Positions 9,643 to 19,000 are shown, numbered from the stretch's first letter. The stretch: DNA of 64,000 nucleotides from Desulfobacterales bacterium (GCA_028704555.1 JAQWFD010000011.1:25929-89928), one strand, 5' to 3'. The notes: a model not told the origin generated them from the sequence alone. Translations and numbers: made by a program.

Positions 9643-10862
9643 CACGCTTCAACCGGCACAAGTGCCTCGGCACTTTCTTCCAGTTCCTTGGGTTCGATTC
9701 CGGATGCTTCCAGCATGTCGCGCAGTTTCAGACCTATCTCGTCGTACTTGAGCGAGCAGGAGTTGGGATGGGTAATGCGGATCGTCACCCGCTTTGCCGG
9801 CTTGTCCGCGTCCACCACAATCGAAGCCGCAAGCTCCACCTGGGTGACGTTGTACATATTCAGCGGCATGGATTTTCGGACCTGGTCGAGCAAATCATAG
9901 ACGGCATCAGGATTTTCGGACGCATCGGCTTCCAGCGTAATGCGGTCGCCTTTTTTCATCCGCGAAGAAAGCCGAAGTTTCTTCACGGTCACGTTTTCGA
10001 TACCGCTGCCAACCGCAGGGAGGAAATTAAAACTCTTCTGAAGCAGCGGAGCCAGATCGTAGATGCGCGCATCCTTTGGATCAGGCGGCAGTTCTTCGAG
10101 TTTGAGAATCGCCGTTGTGAACATCCCCTGCAGGGGCTCAATGGCCTTATGGGAACCGCGAAAGTTCAGATCGAGCGAGCCCTCCGTTTTCGAGTAAACA
10201 TAAATAACCTCAAAGGCGGGATTATGCGGCCGCCGGTCAAACTCGCCATTCACCCATTCGATGCTTTGCTGTGAATAGTCTTCAGGATAAGCAAAAAAAT
10301 AATCCAGATCGCCCCTGCAAAAAGGCTCCACCACGCAGTTTTTGCCCCGGCCCTCGGTGTGATGAAAGTAGTTGCGGACTAGTTCTGCAAGCTGATGAAT
10401 GCTGGCCTCGTCCACCGCTGCTGTCTGATGCGACAAATTTTTACGCTTACGCCAGTATGGCAGCGTATCCGCATGGTAGAAACGGGTCGCCCCTCTCCAG
10501 AAAGTATTGTAATCCAGGAAGGTGTTCATCGCCCGTTCATAATGATTGGGCAAAGCCGACAGCATTTCAACAAAAGAGGTAAGTGCGTCCGGGGTTTCCC
10601 GCAACTGCCAGCTCGCCTCGTCAATAATGGCCCGAAATCCCTTTTCGCAGCTCATGTCGAAAATGTCCCGAAACTCCGCATCCATCCCATTGCGCAGGTC
10701 ATCAGGCAGAATCAGCCAGGCGGCAAACAGCTCATCCGGCTTGGTTTCCTTCATGGTGGAAAAGTCCATATCCACAAACAATCCCCGCCCCTGGAAGTAG
10801 CGGGCAAGCAGGGCATTCGGTATCTGACGGAAAAAGTCTTTGGAAAAATAGTGCCGCGCCAT
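9642..10862 (-). CDS. Unrecognised 406-aa protein paired with the Cys-cluster protein
   Basis: 406 aa, soluble, with no signal peptide or membrane segment. GGAGGG lies 5 bp before the ATG. The N-terminal half is helical and rich in aromatic residues (DFFRQIPNALLARYFQGRGL; YHADTLPYWRKRKN). The middle contains FCRGDLDYFFAYPEDYS, and the C-terminal 120 residues look alpha/beta (RITLEADASENPDAVYDLL; KRVTIRITHPNS). I see no nuclease, ATPase or methylase motif. It overlaps the 261-aa gene by one base and follows the DUF932 gene by 215 bp on the same strand, so it probably belongs to the same transcription unit as the restriction genes. I recall similar proteins on proteobacterial islands, without a function. 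Confidence 0.7.
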   Translation of the reverse strand: MARHYFSKDFFRQIPNALLARYFQGRGLFVDMDFSTMKETKPDELFAAWLILPDDLRNGMDAEFRDIFDMSCEKGFRAIIDEASWQLRETPDALTSFVEMLSALPNHYERAMNTFLDYNTFWRGATRFYHADTLPYWRKRKNLSHQTAAVDEASIHQLAELVRNYFHHTEGRGKNCVVEPFCRGDLDYFFAYPEDYSQQSIEWVNGEFDRRPHNPAFEVIYVYSKTEGSLDLNFRGSHKAIEPLQGMFTTAILKLEELPPDPKDARIYDLAPLLQKSFNFLPAVGSGIENVTVKKLRLSSRMKKGDRITLEADASENPDAVYDLLDQVRKSMPLNMYNVTQVELAASIVVDADKPAKRVTIRITHPNSCSLKYDEIGLKLRDMLEASGIEPKELEESAEALVPVEA

Positions 10863-11077
10863 GTTTTCCCTCCTTATGCAACAAAATCAAACCATCAGGA
10901 TCGATCCTTTTGGTTCCAGCCGTTCAGGCAAAGCCCACTTTGGCATAATCCATTAACCCTGCACTGCACCATACCGTTTGAGCCAGTCCGCCTGCTAAAA
11001 AAATCCGGCGTCACCTTGTCAACTTCGTTCCAGAAAGGTTGATTATGATTATAGTCTTTCCTGTCTCAAGTATTTAT

Positions 11078-12079
11078 TCACTGCACCAGCGGCGTGAGCA
11101 AATCATGAATGCCTTCCCGCCAGGCAAGCTGTTCCTGCACATCCCTTCTTTCCTTGGCCAGCCAGGCCAGCGACTGGCTCACATCATAAAGATTACGGCA
11201 TTCCGACGGCGCTCCAGGCACTCTTTTCGCCATACAAACTGGGATAGTGGCCGGGGTATTATCCTTGTAAGGTCCGACAATTTCCGCATCATGCCCGGTA
11301 CGGGAAATATGATACACCCGAGCCGCCGCCTTGAAACCCCAGCCCTTTTTCAGCTCTTTGTTGACCCAGGGGACAAGGCCATTCGGGGTGATTGGTTTCT
11401 TGCGCCATTGCTCAAAATTTTGCTGCTCTTTTTCCGATTCCTGAATACCCGAAGTCAACACCGCCTGCACGTCATCAAGGCCCAAATCCCCTACATGCCG
11501 CCGCCGCACATCGGAACGGGTGACGCCGATAACCATGCCATTGCTGCAAACAAAGCGGAACCAGCCCATCAATGCCCGGAACCGGGTGCTGCCGTCCACA
11601 GAATTAAAACACTCCAGGCGCATCGAAAGCGGATGGTTGTCACCTGGATCGAAAGAAAACTTCTCCGGCAAATAAAGACTCAGGGCCATCCGCTCACCGT
11701 ATTCGGTGATGTTCAGTTCTGCCTTTACTTCCTCGGGAGCAATCTTCGCTTCATCAAGAGCCTTTTCCGCCACGTCAAGCACGGCCAGATGCGGCACCAG
11801 GGCGTATCCCTTGGAGACCACGCCGACAGGGATGAAGCTGTGGTCATCCCCGAACGGTCTGCGGACAATCGTATCGAGCCGCTCATTTATCCGGGAACGT
11901 TCATTGCCCGGCTGGGTAAGGGCAAAGGCCCGCCGTTCAAATTCCGGCACAAAGGAACGGATCTGCTGCAAGTTGCCCTTATGAAAACTCACCGACGAAT
12001 TAAACCATTTCGGCTGGCCGTCTTCGGTCATCGCACCCGTCGGCCCCCGCCTCTGTTGGATAAATTGCGCTTGCATCAT
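11078..12079 (-). CDS. DUF932 family protein
   Basis: 333 aa matching the DUF932 pattern: the N-terminal half leads to a conserved core with ALVPHLAVLDVAEKAL, then CFNSVDGSTRFRALMGWFRF and CSNGMVIG. Members occur widely on plasmids, prophages and defence islands, and their biochemical role is not settled. The gene begins 24 bp after the Res gene ends and has GGAGGG just upstream; that spacing fits the second ATG (12076) slightly better than the first. Its position suggests co-expression with Mod/Res, either as an accessory or as a passenger of the island. Confidence 0.85.
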   Translation of the reverse strand: MMQAQFIQQRRGPTGAMTEDGQPKWFNSSVSFHKGNLQQIRSFVPEFERRAFALTQPGNERSRINERLDTIVRRPFGDDHSFIPVGVVSKGYALVPHLAVLDVAEKALDEAKIAPEEVKAELNITEYGERMALSLYLPEKFSFDPGDNHPLSMRLECFNSVDGSTRFRALMGWFRFVCSNGMVIGVTRSDVRRRHVGDLGLDDVQAVLTSGIQESEKEQQNFEQWRKKPITPNGLVPWVNKELKKGWGFKAAARVYHISRTGHDAEIVGPYKDNTPATIPVCMAKRVPGAPSECRNLYDVSQSLAWLAKERRDVQEQLAWREGIHDLLTPLVQ

Positions 12080-12103
12080 GTGCCCTCCAAGGTTTAAGAA
12101 GAA

Positions 12104-14701
12104 TCAAGCCCCTAACTCAACCATTAAGCTCGAAATCCATCCCGTGTATTTCCGGTCCCTTATCCGGTCGAAAAATCCCGTATAATCCTCTGGAGAAAGA
12201 AAGTAGAAGTGATACCTCCACGGTTCGCCCGACTCTTTCAAAGCAACATTCAACCGCTCGAAGTGGGCCTTGCCATCACGAAACTTGGCCTTGTTTCGGT
12301 TGGAATCGTCGCCGTCCTGTTTGATCTCCACAACCAGCACATCATCGGATTCCTTGACGCGAATAAAAAAGTCTGGATTGAAGAATTCATTGACCGGGTG
12401 GCTTTTGCCGGTCCTGGCAGGCTTATAAGAGTAGGGGAAGGAGTAGCACCCCCGATCCGGCGGTTTGATGAATGCCTCGATAAACTCGCTGTTCACGAAC
12501 AACAGGTCGCAGAACTGCCGCTCTGGCTTATGGCTGGCATACAGCGCGTTAATGGGAGTCTTGAATTTGGTAACATCGACTGTATGTAAGCACCGGACGA
12601 TCTCGAGGATGTTAACAGGTGTGTCATCTCCCAATTCCTTGGCTGCCTTCACCCACTTGCAGTACTGATCCCAGAGATGTGTTTCTTCCTTGTCGAACGG
12701 GTTGGCGTCTCCGTCCACATAGTAGATCGCGCCGCTCTCCCTGACCTTGCTTTCCGAGAAAGATTGATGCATGGCCTCGCGGTAATCGACGCGAACGAGC
12801 TCCTTCGCCTTTTGAGCCATGCGCGGATGTTCCTTGTCAACGTCACGAAACAAGGGACCAAAGGCTTGCTGTACCAGGGTGAGGTTTTCCCGGCTTAAAA
12901 AGGTGTCATCGTAACCGCCTGCCTGGAGCGCCTCCTTGATCAGCTTTCTGATCCGGCTGATCGACCATTGTTCTCCGATGTACTTGTCCTTGGCTGAGAT
13001 AAAATCATGCAGCATACTTGCCGCGTAGTCGATTTCAACAATATCGTTATGCAGCACATCCATTGATAGCATGCCGCTTTCGGAAAAGGTGACATATTCG
13101 GTGCTCTTGCGGCTCTGGGGCTTGAGAACCAGTTTGATTGCAACAGCCTTCTGCCGCTTGGTTTCCACCGTCTGTTCGGTCAGCTCATAGCTCAGGTTGT
13201 GGAGTGGAAAAACGAACGCCTCCCTTCTATTGTCAAACCCCCAGGACAAGGTATTGTCCACCTCAAGCACATCTTTGAGCAGGTTGGCGATTTCATCGGT
13301 CCATGCCTCGTGGTTTGTCACCTTCACCAGCGGTTGCGTCTCCAGAGACGAGGGTACGCGCAGACCGCGCCCGAGAACCTGGGCAATGAGAAGCTTGGAG
13401 CCGAAGGCCCGTGAATCATGGGGCACAATCTGAAAAACATTTTTTACATCCCACCCCTCGGTCAGCATGCTGACAGAAACGATCCACTCCACCGGGCTGA
13501 CCGGATCGTCCACGTTTTTTAACGTCGCCAGATTTTCCTTGCGCCTTTTTTCGGGAGAGTCCTTGCTGTCTCGCGGACGGTAGGCCGCTTCCACTCGCGC
13601 CTTGGACGCCTTGGCCGAAGGAATGCCGGAAGTAACCCAGATTGCCTTCTTCTCCGCCTCGGCGCGGGTAACACCCTCCTTCTTTACCAGATAATCCACC
13701 AGCAGCTTCCACTGCTCCACGCATTCGGCAATATCCCTGGTGATGACGATGGAAATGGGGCGAAGTTTGGCGCCATACTCCTGCCTGTTTTTTTCATGAA
13801 CAGCGTATATCTTGTCCCAGCTCTGTTTTTTATGGGTTTCTGTCAGCACATAATCAGGCTTTTTGATGACCTTCGCCTCAATGGCCTGCTTCAACCCGAA
13901 CCGATAGATTACGTCCGGGAAATAGTCGTTTCCGATGTAAGGCGTGCCTGTGACATTGATCACATAGCGGAAACCGTACTCAGGGCTGACCAGGAACTGC
14001 AGCCACTTTTTCATGGACGATTCGTCACTGTCGTCGGGGCTGAACAAATGGTGCGCCTCATCGTTCAACACCAATGTCCGCGCCCCGTGCCCCTTGAAGC
14101 TGTCGGCAATGGAAGAACCGGCATTGCTATAGACCGCATGGATATTTTCAATGCAGATATCACCCGACTGGATCGTTTCATTCCCCCGCTTGATCCCGGG
14201 TATGGCCACGACAGCGCCCAGCTCCTTCATGATCGCCGTCAGATTCTGATTGCCGGCGAGCGTGTTAAACTTTTCCAGCAGACCTTCTTCAATGGTCAGG
14301 GACGGGCAGAGCACCAGCACCCGGTCCACCAGCCCTTCAGCCAGGGCAATGGCGGCAAGGCCATACATCAAAAAACTTTTCCCACCACCGGTGGCAATAT
14401 CAATACTGGCCGCTTTCCGATCACGCAGGGGCATTTTTCCCAGCAAAGCGTCAATAGAGGCATGGCGCTGAGCCAGCACCGGTCTGCTGTTCCAGTTTTC
14501 CCGTGCCAGCCGCTCCAGATCCGGATACTTTGCAGAAACAAAAAACCGGAGGATTTCGCGGAGGGCGCTGCGCTGATATGCATAATCTTCCGTGGCAAGC
14601 AGGTTCAGGAAAGCATCGTACTTATGCACCACCTCCTCGGGGGCGGTAGTGGCATCATCCAGTTTCAGGATCTGATCACTGATGCGGTACGTAACACTCA
14701 T
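12104..14701 (-). CDS. res: Type III restriction enzyme, Res-like helicase-nuclease
   Basis: 865 aa. SF2 helicase core: Walker A TGGGKS (104-109), DEAH (214-217, LVLNDEAHHLF), motif III-like NVTGTPY, and motif VI QVLGRGLR. The C-terminus carries a PD-(D/E)xK nuclease (NPDFF with D777; VVEIK with E792 and K794). This is the ATP-dependent translocase/endonuclease subunit, which cuts after meeting unmodified sites in complex with Mod. Its ATG overlaps the Mod stop by 4 bp (ATGA), so the two are translationally coupled. Length and motif order fit a complete, active enzyme. Confidence 0.93.
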   Translation of the reverse strand: MSVTYRISDQILKLDDATTAPEEVVHKYDAFLNLLATEDYAYQRSALREILRFFVSAKYPDLERLARENWNSRPVLAQRHASIDALLGKMPLRDRKAASIDIATGGGKSFLMYGLAAIALAEGLVDRVLVLCPSLTIEEGLLEKFNTLAGNQNLTAIMKELGAVVAIPGIKRGNETIQSGDICIENIHAVYSNAGSSIADSFKGHGARTLVLNDEAHHLFSPDDSDESSMKKWLQFLVSPEYGFRYVINVTGTPYIGNDYFPDVIYRFGLKQAIEAKVIKKPDYVLTETHKKQSWDKIYAVHEKNRQEYGAKLRPISIVITRDIAECVEQWKLLVDYLVKKEGVTRAEAEKKAIWVTSGIPSAKASKARVEAAYRPRDSKDSPEKRRKENLATLKNVDDPVSPVEWIVSVSMLTEGWDVKNVFQIVPHDSRAFGSKLLIAQVLGRGLRVPSSLETQPLVKVTNHEAWTDEIANLLKDVLEVDNTLSWGFDNRREAFVFPLHNLSYELTEQTVETKRQKAVAIKLVLKPQSRKSTEYVTFSESGMLSMDVLHNDIVEIDYAASMLHDFISAKDKYIGEQWSISRIRKLIKEALQAGGYDDTFLSRENLTLVQQAFGPLFRDVDKEHPRMAQKAKELVRVDYREAMHQSFSESKVRESGAIYYVDGDANPFDKEETHLWDQYCKWVKAAKELGDDTPVNILEIVRCLHTVDVTKFKTPINALYASHKPERQFCDLLFVNSEFIEAFIKPPDRGCYSFPYSYKPARTGKSHPVNEFFNPDFFIRVKESDDVLVVEIKQDGDDSNRNKAKFRDGKAHFERLNVALKESGEPWRYHFYFLSPEDYTGFFDRIRDRKYTGWISSLMVELGA

Positions 14702-17064
14702 TGAAAATCCCCCTTGTCAAAAACCAGCGTCTTTTCATTCCCGTAACGATCACAGAGGATGAGCATCATTTTCTCTCCTTTCAGCGCCTTCTCCGGAATA
14801 CGGATCTCCAGTGCCTTGGCTTTTTCCAGCCCCCCCGCCTCTTTCAACAGTTCCTCGCCCCAGAAAACCTGATCAAGGCGGAAGACATCACCGTCATAAT
14901 TGCAGTCAACCATGGCCATGGAGAAGGTCTCGAAATTAGCAAAATCCTCCGGATCGGTGGTCAAGGTCCTGGAACGAAATTCGCTCAACTCCACCACAAG
15001 TTCAGGAAACATCCCCCCGTCCCGGCTCCCCTTCCGTGACTTGTGTTGCACCAGCGGCTGGGAGATAAAGTCAAAACCTATGGCGTCGATCACCTCGTTC
15101 ACGTCCGCCTCTCGCATCGGCTGCTTGAGAGCACCCGGCTCGTGCTGCTGGATCAGCCGCATGATGACGGAGATCGGCACCTTGAGAAAGACATAGGTCG
15201 CACCGCCAAGCTCGATCTCATCCTCGGCAAAATCCATGGCAACCGTCGGCGCAATAACATAAAACCGTTCCCCCTTCCTGCCGCGCAGAATCTGCTGCAG
15301 GTTTTCCGCATAGCCGTAATCAAGGGTCAAGGCGGGATGATCCGGGTAGTTCCAGACAAGGGCCGAGTGGGTGCCGATGTAGCCGTCCAGCTGCATGCCA
15401 TAGCGGCTGTGGATATCTTCACGGGCACCAAAGAGTTTGAGGACAAAGGGGCGGTATTCCTGCCAGGACATATTCCGCAAGGCCTCCATATCGTAAAGGC
15501 CGACACGGTAAAGGGCGAATTCTTTAGGCGGCAGGGGTTTGGCCTTTTCAGCCTTCTCTTTCGGCGCGATCAGGGAAATTCGGAACTCCTGCCCATCAAC
15601 TATGACGGACTTTTCACCGGGGCCGCTGTCCGGGTCAGCCTCTTCCAGCCGAGCGGGTGGGATGTGAAGCTTTTTTTCCGGGCAGGCAATGGAAAGGGGA
15701 GCGCCATTCTTGAACAGATTGTGTTTTGCGATCAGTGCGGCAAGGTCAGCCAGCAGCTCAAGCGTAACCTCGCATTCGCCTTTTTTGGCTTTTTCGGTAA
15801 TGAGGAGGAGGCCGGGGTGGTTTTTTAGGTGGTCGTTCCAGTCTTCCACTCGCTCATGACATAAACGCTTATCTGTTTTTGGAGAACCAACAGTATTTGT
15901 GAGGTAAAAAAGCCGTTTCTCTATGATGTAAATCGACAATTTCCCGCAATCCATTGCAATCCAGCGCCTTCCAAGTTTTTCTGCAACGATCGGTGTAGTT
16001 CCACTGCCAGCAAAGCAGTCTAAAACGATGTCATTTTTCTGAGATGAAGCTGATATTATTCTTTCTAAAAGCCGCTCTGGTTTTATGGTTGGATAATCAA
16101 ACATAGAACGTGTTGATGCCATTGGATTGTCAATATTAAGTTCTATCCATATGTCCTCAATTTGTTTCCCTTTAGACTCGTGTAAATACTGTTTATAGGA
16201 AGGGTAGGCGCCTTTTTTTATAGGCTCTATAAACTTATTTTCTTCACGCAGTCGAGCCTCTGTTTCTGCTGAATATGTTTTTAATGAGGTTTTACGATAA
16301 AAACCATAATCGTCCTTATACTTAAATCTTGCCTTGTATTCTGTTGAATACTCTTCATATTGATGTTTGAAAAAGTAGTTCTCGCCCTTGGTGTAAAAAA
16401 ATATGCTGTCGTGATTTATCGGATATTTTGCGGCCCGAGCTTTGCTGCTCCCTGCAAAAGGCGTTCTCTTCCATACAATTTCGTTTTGGAAATATACTTC
16501 ACCGAAAACTTCGTCCAATACCGCTTTTAGGTAATGCCCCTTCTTCTGATCCAAATGGACATAAATTGCCCCATCATCAGCCAACAATTCACGAAGCAAG
16601 ACCAACCGTTTTCGCAAAAACTCAATAAACTGCGCCCCTATAACCTTGTCCCGATACGCCTTCTCCTTGTCCTTCATGAAATCCTGTTTTGTGGCAAAGG
16701 GGGGGTCGATGTAGATGAGTTTGATCTTGCCTCGGGTGCCGAAGCGGTTCTGCCCCTGCTGGTCGGCCAACAGTTCGCGCAGTGCCAAGAGGTTATCGCC
16801 CCAGACCAGCAGATTGCGCCATCCGTCGTCATGAGGCCGGTTCTCGGCAAAACGGCGCACCAGCTGCCACGGCGCGGCCGGCGTCTCCGCCAGCACCTGC
16901 TCCCGCTTCATCTTACCGGCATACTCCAGCCGGTATTCCTTGCCGATCTCCACGTGCTGCGATTCACCGGGAAACAGCTTTGCCCGCCACTGTGCGGGTA
17001 TCTGCTCTCCGGCCTGCAGCAGGCGGATCAATTCGTTACGCTCTTGTTCGGTCAGTTCAGACAT
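14698..17064 (-). CDS. mod: Type III-like DNA methyltransferase (Mod)
   Basis: 788 aa, beta-class amino-methyltransferase: the catalytic motif DPPF (120-123) precedes the AdoMet motif FAGSGTT (351-357). It should methylate adenine (N6) or cytosine (N4) in a short asymmetric site and guide Res. The region between the motifs holds the target recognition domain. It is longer than typical Mod proteins because of a ~370-aa C-terminal extension with VGLYDMEALRNMSWQEYRPF and a beta-rich end, possibly for Res docking. AAGGAAAG precedes the ATG. The DNA for about residues 170-405 (15840-16560) is clearly more AT-rich than both ends, so the gene looks mosaic. Confidence 0.93.
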   Translation of the reverse strand: MSELTEQERNELIRLLQAGEQIPAQWRAKLFPGESQHVEIGKEYRLEYAGKMKREQVLAETPAAPWQLVRRFAENRPHDDGWRNLLVWGDNLLALRELLADQQGQNRFGTRGKIKLIYIDPPFATKQDFMKDKEKAYRDKVIGAQFIEFLRKRLVLLRELLADDGAIYVHLDQKKGHYLKAVLDEVFGEVYFQNEIVWKRTPFAGSSKARAAKYPINHDSIFFYTKGENYFFKHQYEEYSTEYKARFKYKDDYGFYRKTSLKTYSAETEARLREENKFIEPIKKGAYPSYKQYLHESKGKQIEDIWIELNIDNPMASTRSMFDYPTIKPERLLERIISASSQKNDIVLDCFAGSGTTPIVAEKLGRRWIAMDCGKLSIYIIEKRLFYLTNTVGSPKTDKRLCHERVEDWNDHLKNHPGLLLITEKAKKGECEVTLELLADLAALIAKHNLFKNGAPLSIACPEKKLHIPPARLEEADPDSGPGEKSVIVDGQEFRISLIAPKEKAEKAKPLPPKEFALYRVGLYDMEALRNMSWQEYRPFVLKLFGAREDIHSRYGMQLDGYIGTHSALVWNYPDHPALTLDYGYAENLQQILRGRKGERFYVIAPTVAMDFAEDEIELGGATYVFLKVPISVIMRLIQQHEPGALKQPMREADVNEVIDAIGFDFISQPLVQHKSRKGSRDGGMFPELVVELSEFRSRTLTTDPEDFANFETFSMAMVDCNYDGDVFRLDQVFWGEELLKEAGGLEKAKALEIRIPEKALKGEKMMLILCDRYGNEKTLVFDKGDFQ

Positions 17065-17185
17065 GTCTTTCCTTAATACTTTTACGAGATGTGGCTGAAG
17101 GGCACTTCAAAAGAAGAATGGCCTGAGATTAAAAATATTCTGGCATGCGTAAGGATTGCCGGTCCATCTTTTCCCAAAATGACTT

Positions 17186-17240
17186 AGCGCCCTGCGGCCG
17201 GACTGAGGAGCGCTATCGATAGAGGGCACTTCGTTTGAGG
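17186..17240. repeat. Dispersed intergenic repeat, copy 1 (inside the element)
   Basis: It starts AGCGCCCTGCGGCCGGACTG and continues through CGCTATCG to GGGCACTTCGTTTGAGG. Its 5' part recurs at 58544-58579 and 59056-59090, and the CACTTCGTTTGAGG tail recurs at 59099-59112. The outer bases AGCGC/GCGCT can pair as a small hairpin. Confidence 0.8.
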
Positions 17241-17408
17241 TAAAGGACAAGAAGCAAAAAAGTTTTATCTTATAACATCCTCAAGGCAGCAAAGCTTCCG
17301 CCCTCAATCGCAACAACCCTCAGCCTATAACCTACTGAAAAATCAATCAAAAAACTGAAATCACTATACTATTTAGTTATCCGATAATCTTGATAGTTTT
17401 CGATACAC

Positions 17409-17548
17409 GAGAACTGATACCACATAACCCCCTATCATCGCAAAAGATTTTCTTAACCGATTGCTCCGTCAAGGGCGGCGATGCACACAGTCCCCATCTT
17501 TTCATAACGTCTTTTTCAGCTATCCTGGCAGCAGAGATATCAGTTCTC
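17409..17548. repeat. Inverted 13-bp arms in the mod-integrase gap
   Basis: GAGAACTGATACC at 17409-17421 is the reverse complement of GATATCAGTTCTC at 17536-17548 with 12 of 13 matches; the arms are separated by 114 bp. They could be recombinase arm sites, regulator operators, or the ends of a small vanished insert. No evidence in the sequence decides between these. Confidence 0.7.
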
Positions 17549-17590
17549 AAAAGGCCACTAAACAGAGCCGTTCCTCAGGAGACATTCAGA

Positions 17591-18820
17591 TCACCCAGCC
17601 GCCGACCTTATTTGTATGATCTTGGCCCCGGACTTAATCCCTTCCAGGTAGTCGGCCCAGGCCTGCATCATCTTTTTACGCTCCGGCATGAACTCTGCGT
17701 AGTTATACGCCGCCCGCACACTGTTTCTTTCAGCATGGGCGAGCTGCCGCTCGATTGCGTCCCGGTTCCAACCCTGTTCATTCAATAACGTGCTGGCCAT
17801 GCTCCTGAATCCATGGCCGCTCATCTCATCCTTGGCAAATCCCATACGCCGCAGAGCGGATAATATGGCGTTGCTGCTCATCGGCCTGGAATCGGTCCGG
17901 GGGCTTGGAAAGACATACCGGCCATGGCCGGTCAAGGGGTGAATCTCCCGCAGGACATCCAGCACTTGCCTTGATAACGGGACAATGTGCATAACGCCCG
18001 CCTTCATCTTCTCCGCCGGAATCCTCCATTCTGCCTCATCAAGATTGAACTCTGACCACTCGGCATGCCGCAGTTCACCCGGTCGAACAAAAAACAATGG
18101 CGCCAATTGCAGTGCGCATCGGATAACGATACTGCCCCGGTAATCGTCAATGGAGCGCAGCAGGCCGGCAATTTCCTTCGGATCGGTCATGGTGGCCATG
18201 TGTTTACCAGAGGCCGGGGGGATAGCGCCACGAAGGTCGCCGGATGGATCACGCTCAGCCCTGCCGGTGGCTACGGCATAACGGAAGACCTGCCCGCAGA
18301 TTTGTTGGGTCCGGTGCGCCGTCTCAAGGGTGCCCTTGGCCTCAATTCTCCGAAGTACCGTCAGCAGATCCAGTGCCGTGATGGACTTGATCGGTCTGTC
18401 TCCCAACCAGGGAAAGACATAGAGTTCGAACCGCCGGATAATTTTGTTGCTGTGACTGGCAGCCCAGGACGCCGAAAACTTAGCATGCCACTCCCGGGCG
18501 ATGACCTCGAAGGTCTCAGTCTCTTGGGCGCCTGCCGCCTTCTGTGCTTTCTTGTTGTCGCTGGGGTCAACACCATTGCAGATCATGGCGCTTGCCTGCT
18601 CACGCTTCTGTCTGGCATCGGCAAGCGATGTTTGGGGGTATGCGCCAATGGACAGGAGCTTCTCCGTACCCCCAAAACGATACTTGAGCCGCCAAAGCTT
18701 GCCGCCAGTCGGAGTGACCAGAAGAAAAAGCCCCCCGCCGTCAAAAAATTTCTGGGGTTTTCCTGCCGGCTTGATCGTTCTAACCTTGGTGTCGGAAAGT
18801 GGCGTAATCCTTTTAGGCAT
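17591..18820 (-). CDS. P4-type tyrosine integrase
   Basis: 409 aa. The N-terminal DUF4102 arm-binding domain (FFDGGGLFLLVTPTGGKLWR) leads into a core-binding domain and a C-terminal catalytic domain. The catalytic set is visible: R246 (FVRPGELR), H336-x-x-R339 (HGFR), H362 (LAHAERN) and nucleophile Y372 (AAYNY). It should integrate and excise the element at the tRNA next door. AAGGAGGG precedes the ATG. The gene reads away from the tRNA 3' end, the standard orientation at attL of tRNA-targeting islands. Confidence 0.96.
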   Translation of the reverse strand: MPKRITPLSDTKVRTIKPAGKPQKFFDGGGLFLLVTPTGGKLWRLKYRFGGTEKLLSIGAYPQTSLADARQKREQASAMICNGVDPSDNKKAQKAAGAQETETFEVIAREWHAKFSASWAASHSNKIIRRFELYVFPWLGDRPIKSITALDLLTVLRRIEAKGTLETAHRTQQICGQVFRYAVATGRAERDPSGDLRGAIPPASGKHMATMTDPKEIAGLLRSIDDYRGSIVIRCALQLAPLFFVRPGELRHAEWSEFNLDEAEWRIPAEKMKAGVMHIVPLSRQVLDVLREIHPLTGHGRYVFPSPRTDSRPMSSNAILSALRRMGFAKDEMSGHGFRSMASTLLNEQGWNRDAIERQLAHAERNSVRAAYNYAEFMPERKKMMQAWADYLEGIKSGAKIIQIRSAAG

Positions 18821-18954
18821 AGGGTTTCCCTCCTTTTTTGGTTTTTTTGGGGGTATCTCTGTTGGGGGAAGGGCCGAATACCCCTATACATACCCCCAAA
18901 CCTTTAGGATTTTATCATATATTACTGGATTCTATTGGACAACAGAAAAACGAA

Positions 18955-18976
18955 AAGGCCTGATTTTTCAGGCCTT
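18955..18976 (-). terminator. Rho-independent terminator after the tRNA
   Basis: AAGGCCTGA (18955-18963) pairs perfectly with TCAGGCCTT (18968-18976) around a 4-nt loop. Read on the minus strand it is followed by TTCGTTTTTC. It lies 35 bp past the tRNA 3' end, and the sequence is close to symmetric. It probably ends tRNA transcription before the integrase gene. Confidence 0.75.
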
Positions 18977-18982
18977 CATGGA

Positions 18983-19000
18983 CAGTATCAGATGATACTG
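18983..19000. repeat. Perfect 8-bp inverted repeat beside the att region
   Basis: CAGTATCA and TGATACTG are separated by two bases, 10 bp from the tRNA 3' end. The words ATTACTGGATT (18921) and ATACTGGATT (18995) around it are near direct repeats. Given its position it may be part of the integrase or excisionase binding region. Confidence 0.6.

Larger units (their letters stand above)
17065..17590. other. Gap between mod and integrase, repeat-bearing
   Basis: 526 bp with no credible gene. It holds the probable promoter of mod, one copy of a dispersed GC-rich repeat (17186-17240) that also occurs in the host chromosome, and a pair of inverted 13-bp arms (17409-17421 and 17536-17548). The 17250-17400 part is AT-rich. 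Confidence 0.7.

Noticed and set aside
13796..14704. 302-aa plus-strand frame opposite the Res gene
   Set aside because: It is antisense to the helicase motifs of Res, which are intact. No family or ribosome site.
15043..15828. 261-aa plus-strand frame opposite Mod
   Set aside because: Shadow of the GC-rich C-terminal part of Mod; no recognisable domain.
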